From Halocafeteria seosinensis (lineage: Eukaryota; Sar; Bigyra; Bicosoecida): 11,646 bases of DNA. The notes under the pieces are model-generated. The model was given only the letters and a program-made list of their open reading frames with translations. It was not told the origin of the DNA and did not search any database. A program made the translations under genes and the position numbers. Each line of letters begins with the position of its first letter. Position 1 is the stretch's first letter. Where the stretch lies: positions 1-11,646 of the forward strand of contig LVLI01000526.1 in the NCBI GenBank assembly GCA_001687465.1. Direction: 5' to 3'. This document shows positions 7,856 through 11,646 of this stretch, one piece after another.

Positions 7856-7861
7856 AATAAA
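7856..7861 (+). promoter_or_regulatory. Possible polyadenylation signal of the ETF alpha gene
   Basis: AATAAA lies 42 nt after the ETF alpha stop codon, in the 192-bp gap to the convergent gene on the minus strand. The hexamer is common by chance and algal signals are variable, so this is tentative. Confidence 0.3.
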
Positions 7862-8006
7862 CGTTCGTTTCCAACGCAAAGTAGCGCAAAGCCGGACGGT
7901 ATTTACTATCCCCTTTATATATTTGACAGAGCCTTCATTCATTCAGCGGCGTTCGAGCCAACATCAGCAGAAATACATAGATTTAAGCATTTCCTCACCA
8001 TGCATA

Positions 8007-9209
8007 TCAACTAACGACTTCATTATCATCCGCCATTTCTGTGAGCCCTTCAAAGACTTCTAGGTCGCCGGTGTGACCGTAATACTCGGTCGAGAATCCA
8101 TGCGTATGGGGAGTTCCAGAACGAGTGTCTAACGCCTTTGCTACCTCGTCCTCTTCGGCAGGTGAAGGATCTGGTGAGCCAGTGTAGATAAACTTCAGAG
8201 TTCGTATAGAGTCCAGCAAAATTGCAGCATATGCCTTGAGCGTGTTCGATCCCTCACTGGTATATTCATCTGTCGCGAGCAGCAACCAAGCTCCACCCAA
8301 ATACCATACCGCCACATCAGCGACGTAAGTGCGACTCGCCACACTTTCTGTTGCATCATTTAATGTAATATCATTCAGCTGGTCTTCCATATCGTCTGTA
8401 GTGCTAGCTTTCTTATACACGGTAAATGGATGTTTCAACACGATTTCCTGTGGGTCATCTCCAAGCATGTTTACTGCGTCGGTTAGCCGAAAAGCAAACA
8501 AGTAAATAAATCAAACAAGGGAGACCAGTATCTAATGATTACCGCTCTTACATGTCTCAGTGCTGATTTTGGCCAGAGGAATCAAAGCCCAGGCGACATC
8601 GGGCGAGGACACTTGCGAGAGGTAGCCCGAGCCCTCGCGTTCCACGGTACTCACTTGGTCCACGACGGAGAAGCCGGTGGATGACTCCATGATAAAGGAC
8701 GCGAAGCGTACCTTAATATTCTTGCAGGCGCACACTGCAAGGAACCCAAGGAATCGCTTCTCTGAGGAAATCAAACTAAGCCCAAACGACTTACTTTCCC
8801 ATAACACCTGTCGTATGACCACCTGCACGATGCCCGGTAATCTTCGTCGAAATCCCAAAAACGTCTTGAGATTATGCCCCAGAGTGCTGTCCAAAAAGTG
8901 GTTGTAGTCCTGGGTGAAATGCTCCAGGACAATATCCGCGAAAATCCTTCCAAACGAAATCTCCCGGTCGTAATCGGTCCTATCCGCAAGCACCACGCAG
9001 TACAATGGACACCCCGGAAGCGACGCAATGTGCACAGAACGCTTCTCGAAACTTATGGCCGATAACGGCATCCCGGCGTTGTTGTTGGCGTACTCAATCA
9101 TGGTCCGAACGAGGGAGCCGACCATACGGGGCTGCTCCAGAGGCTTGGTCAAGCTCTGGGAGAACATGACCAAGCCAGACGTGTTGATTATCACGATTGA
9201 TTGGATCAT
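8007..9209 (-). CDS. Uncharacterised protein with longin/roadblock-like N-terminus
   Basis: Exon 1 is 8552-9209 and exon 2 is 8007-8473, joined by a 78-nt phase-1 intron (donor GTAAGA, a CTAAC branch-like site, acceptor GACGCAG). The joined codon is TTA and the product has 374 residues. Without splicing, exon 1 stops at 8532-8534 and exon 2 has no upstream ATG, so I treat them as one gene. The N-terminus MIQSIVIINTSGLVMFSQSL, then a helix (MVGSLVRTMIEYANN), strands and a second helix (GRIFADIVLEHFTQDY), follows the pattern of longin and roadblock domains of trafficking and GTPase-regulatory proteins; this is fold-level resemblance only. Residues 240-300 hold a second ordered segment with WYLGGAWLLLATDEY; the C-terminal 70 residues are acidic. 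There is no signal peptide or clear membrane helix. It is convergent with ETF alpha and 164 bp downstream of the succinyl-CoA synthetase gene on the same strand. Confidence 0.7.
8474..8551 (-). other. Intron of the longin-like gene
   Basis: 78 nt, phase 1, donor GTAAGAG after ACAT, branch-like CTAAC near 8485 and acceptor CAG at 8476-8474. Removing it joins two otherwise separate open frames into one. Confidence 0.7.
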
Positions 9210-9373
9210 TTTGGCATGTATTTATGTGCGTTATGGTGAATGTGGGTTTTCGTAGCAATCAACACGCAAGCACCTGGTACAACTAAGTAAGGGTGGTTGC
9301 TTCGTTAGGGTTATCTGTCTATCTTATTCAAAGCTGACCGACAACAAAAAGACTAGACTTTACTGAATGGTTC

Positions 9374-11122
9374 TCACTGAAGCTGAGAAATGGCCCGAGC
9401 AGCAGCACTGTCCAAATCGTCGGCCGTCACGACATTGACGTCGGAGTCGGCGAGGATCTTCTTGCCTTCGGCAACATTGGTCCCTTCCAAGCGTACAATC
9501 AAGGGAATGTTTAACCCTACTTCTTTTGCAGCAATGACAATACCGTTAGCAATAGTATCGCACTTCATAATACCGCCAAAGATGTTGACCAAGATGGCTT
9601 CGACATTCTCGTCACTGGTGAGAATCTTAAAGGCTTCCGTGACCTGTTCAGTCGTAGCACTTCCACCTACATCTAAAAAGTTGGCGGGGTTGCCACCGTT
9701 CAACTTGATAATATCCATTGTGGCCATAGCGAGACCTGCTCCATTTACCATGCAGCCAATGTTTCCGTCCAAACCAATATAGTTTAAGCCAGCTTCTTCG
9801 GCTCGTACATCTCTAGGATCCTCCATGTCCTTATCGCGCATATCAAAGATATGGCTTTGACGGAAAGATGCGTTATCATCAAAGTTTAATTTGGCATCCA
9901 CAGCAAACACTAATCCACTTTCGCCACCCGGGACGGAACCTTCAACCAAGGGGTTTATCTCTACTTGAGTTGCATCCGTACCGATAAAGAACTCGTATAG
10001 CCGCTGGAATTGATAGGCGGCTTTTTCTCTTTTCTCTCCTGTAAACTTCAGTTTGTCGGCCAATTTCAGGGCATCGTCCTGAATCAGTCCTTTATTGATA
10101 TCAACAGGGAGAGTAACAATAGCTGATGGATTTTTCTCAGCAACCTCTTCAATGTCGACACCTCCTTCGGTAGAAGCTACGATGGCAGGTCCACCGCTGT
10201 TGCGGTCCATTAGAATGGCAAAGTAGCATTCACGGTCTATTGAGATACCTTCGTTGACGAGAACATTCTTGCAAAGCTGCCCTTCAGACGTCGTTTGCTT
10301 GGTCACCAAATACTGCCCAAGCATGTTGGACGTCCTTTCTTTTACTTCCTCAGGACTGTATCGTAATAGGCGTGTAGCTAAACAAATGTTACAAAAGCAT
10401 CCGACTTATGTCAACTTACGTGTCACAGATTTGCACCCCTCCCTTGTATCCACTGGGAATAAAGTGGCCCTTTCCTCGTCCACCAGCGTGAATCTGAGCC
10501 TTAACAATCAATTCAGCTTCGGGATCTGCACACAGCGCATCCACCACCGTTGGATAAGTTTCCCGACGCGGCGGTGTCGGGTTTTTTAGAATGAGACTTA
10601 CTCTCTTTCTTTAGCCATTTGGCTACTTCGTACGCTTCATCGGCGCTTCGAGCGACCTTGCCTTTCTGCACACTGACTGCGTAGGATTCCAGCAAATCCT
10701 TGCTCTGATACTCGTGTAAATTCAAGAATCGAACAGAACCAGCGTTTCCGACAGGAGTTCCAAACTGAGTCTGTATGGAAAACAATAAATAGAGACATAG
10801 TCAATATAGATCAGTGGGTAACTCATCCAGAGAAAGTCAATGAATCAAGATATATCATCTCCAGCAGAGGGAACAGAATAGGGGTAGTCCATAGGGAACA
10901 AAAAAGGTCTCGTTGGACAGATAGTTGGCTCCTGGCTTAGATCACCTCTCGAGCTCACAAACGCCCTGTCGATACCATGAGACAACTTACAGGCTTGATC
11001 ATCTGCTGTCCACGAAGACTGAGAGCTCCTCCAGCGCTTGTACCCTTGAGAAAAGCGCTTGTTCTGGAGGCCCGGGGAACACCTCGGGCAATGTTTCGAG
11101 CAATTCCTCCAACAGCACGCAT
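9374..11122 (-). CDS. Succinyl-CoA synthetase (succinate-CoA ligase) subunit beta, mitochondrial
   Basis: Exons are 10991-11122, 10602-10770, 10420-10525 and 9374-10355; introns are 220 (phase 0), 76 (phase 1) and 64 nt (phase 2). Product 462 residues; the ATG is the first after an in-frame TAG upstream. Residues 1-58 are Arg/Ala/Ser/Gly-rich and nearly free of acids, a mitochondrial presequence. With the alpha subunit the enzyme converts succinyl-CoA, phosphate and NDP to succinate, CoA and NTP in the TCA cycle. The ATP-grasp domain starts at [18 protein letters not shown] (115-120), VEINPL (267-272) and [18 protein letters not shown] (333-350, the family signature) are present, followed by the CoA-ligase domain with [11 protein letters not shown]. 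The residue aligning with Pro20 of the E. coli subunit is Gln79, as in GTP-forming animal enzymes, so GTP use is possible. The glycine-rich loop reads DVGGSATT where Gly is usual at the Ser. Identification is firm; nucleotide specificity is inference. Confidence 0.95.
10562..10581. repeat. GC-rich hairpin in succinyl-CoA synthetase intron 2
   Basis: CCCGAC (10562-10567) pairs with GTCGGG (10576-10581) around a GC-rich centre. It sits about 20 nt into the 76-nt intron between donor 10601 and acceptor 10526. It may be incidental. Confidence 0.5.
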
Positions 11123-11646
11123 GGTGTTGATTGTCAGACTACCTGTGGCAGAGCAATTTCGATTCTAAAAGTTCAACTTTGACAGGTCTCTCGACAACTC
11201 GCACAAACTTCCAGAAGATACCACAAACCTTACCCCGCCACCAACCAGACAATCTTTTCGCAACCTTTCAACCTGGAATTACACTTTGTCCAAGCAAGCA
11301 ACTGGCCAAACCAGACCAGATCTCAGAAAATGGACATGAGTGTAGTTCGTCCTATTTGATGAGCACTATATGCTTAGTTCCCTTATTCCAAATTACTCAC
11401 CACCACCGAGAATACATGTAGACTTCAATTGTCCCTTTGGGATCCCGGATTTTCATGGATGTTGGATTGCCCACTCCCATGAAGTCATGATGATGACTGC
11501 ACACACACACAAATGTGACAGATAGCCCACCGGCCGGGAAGTTGACCACATCCTCTTAACGAGGAGCGGTAAGCGCCCGTGTTAAGCAGCGACGGGCCCG
11601 CTGTTCCTGCAGCCTTGCTGACATGCGCCGTGGGGGAACACAGCAC
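11123..11646. other. Region upstream of the succinyl-CoA synthetase gene
   Basis: This holds the promoter of the minus-strand synthetase gene and, further right, a possible exon of another minus-strand gene (listed separately). A short CA repeat lies at 11500-11510; on the minus strand it is the GT-rich stretch in front of the putative splice acceptor. I see no RNA gene. The stretch from 11512 to 11646 is GC-rich, with no feature I can name. Confidence 0.45.
11401..11496 (-). CDS. Possible internal exon of an unidentified minus-strand gene
   Basis: A GTGTGTGTGCAG acceptor precedes 11496 and a GTGAGT donor follows 11401. The 96 nt between them are phase 2 at both ends and encode a protein-like stretch with HHHDFMGVGNPTSMKIRDP then KGTIEVYMYSRWW. 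A following exon could start at 11272 (after TTCCAG) and reach a stop at 11230-11232 in the matching frame. No convincing preceding exon is visible before the window edge at 11646. The family is not recognised. The alternative is chance splice-like sites in a promoter region. Confidence 0.3.

Noticed and set aside
8007-8501. Separate gene for the acidic C-terminal part of the longin-like protein
   Set aside because: The frame has no upstream ATG before an in-frame interruption, and a standard intron joins it in frame to the preceding exon.

Overview
The window is nuclear DNA from a eukaryote with moderate GC, standard-code genes and short GT-AG introns (mostly 64-78 nt, two of 155 and 220 nt). 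Mitochondrial presequences, intron size, gene spacing and a DUF4385 gene fit a stramenopile alga, most likely a diatom of the Phaeodactylum type. That assignment is inference; nothing here is diagnostic of a species.

Layout. (1) 1-1592, minus: the 5' part of a dynein heavy chain gene of the axonemal type, two exons visible, running off the left edge. (2) 2113-2589, minus: a compact DUF4385 protein. (3) 3558-4460, plus: a secreted cysteine-rich protein with a signal-peptide exon followed by three tandem copies of one granulin-like exon; the two introns between the copies are identical. (4) 4461-6374: about 1.9 kb without an intact gene, but with a decayed coding remnant on the minus strand (about 4850-5675) that contains small tandem duplications. 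(5) 6375-7814, plus: mitochondrial electron transfer flavoprotein alpha subunit, four exons. (6) 8007-9209, minus: a two-exon gene for a 374-residue protein of unknown function with a longin/roadblock-like start. (7) 9374-11122, minus: mitochondrial succinyl-CoA synthetase beta subunit, four exons. (8) 11123-11646: mostly unassigned, with one possible internal exon of another minus-strand gene.

ETF alpha and succinyl-CoA synthetase beta both serve mitochondrial energy metabolism. ETF passes electrons from acyl-CoA and amino-acid dehydrogenases to the quinone pool; the synthetase makes GTP or ATP in the TCA cycle. Their closeness is probably incidental, because eukaryotic genes are normally transcribed singly.

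The most unusual locus is the cysteine-rich gene at 3558-4460. Its three exon copies are class 2-2 (symmetric, 213 nt), so each duplication kept the reading frame. The introns between copies show no differences while the neighbouring exons carry many synonymous changes, which points to recent duplication or gene conversion centred on the introns. All splice models are conceptual: I chose GT/AG sites that keep one frame and match known families, with no transcript evidence.
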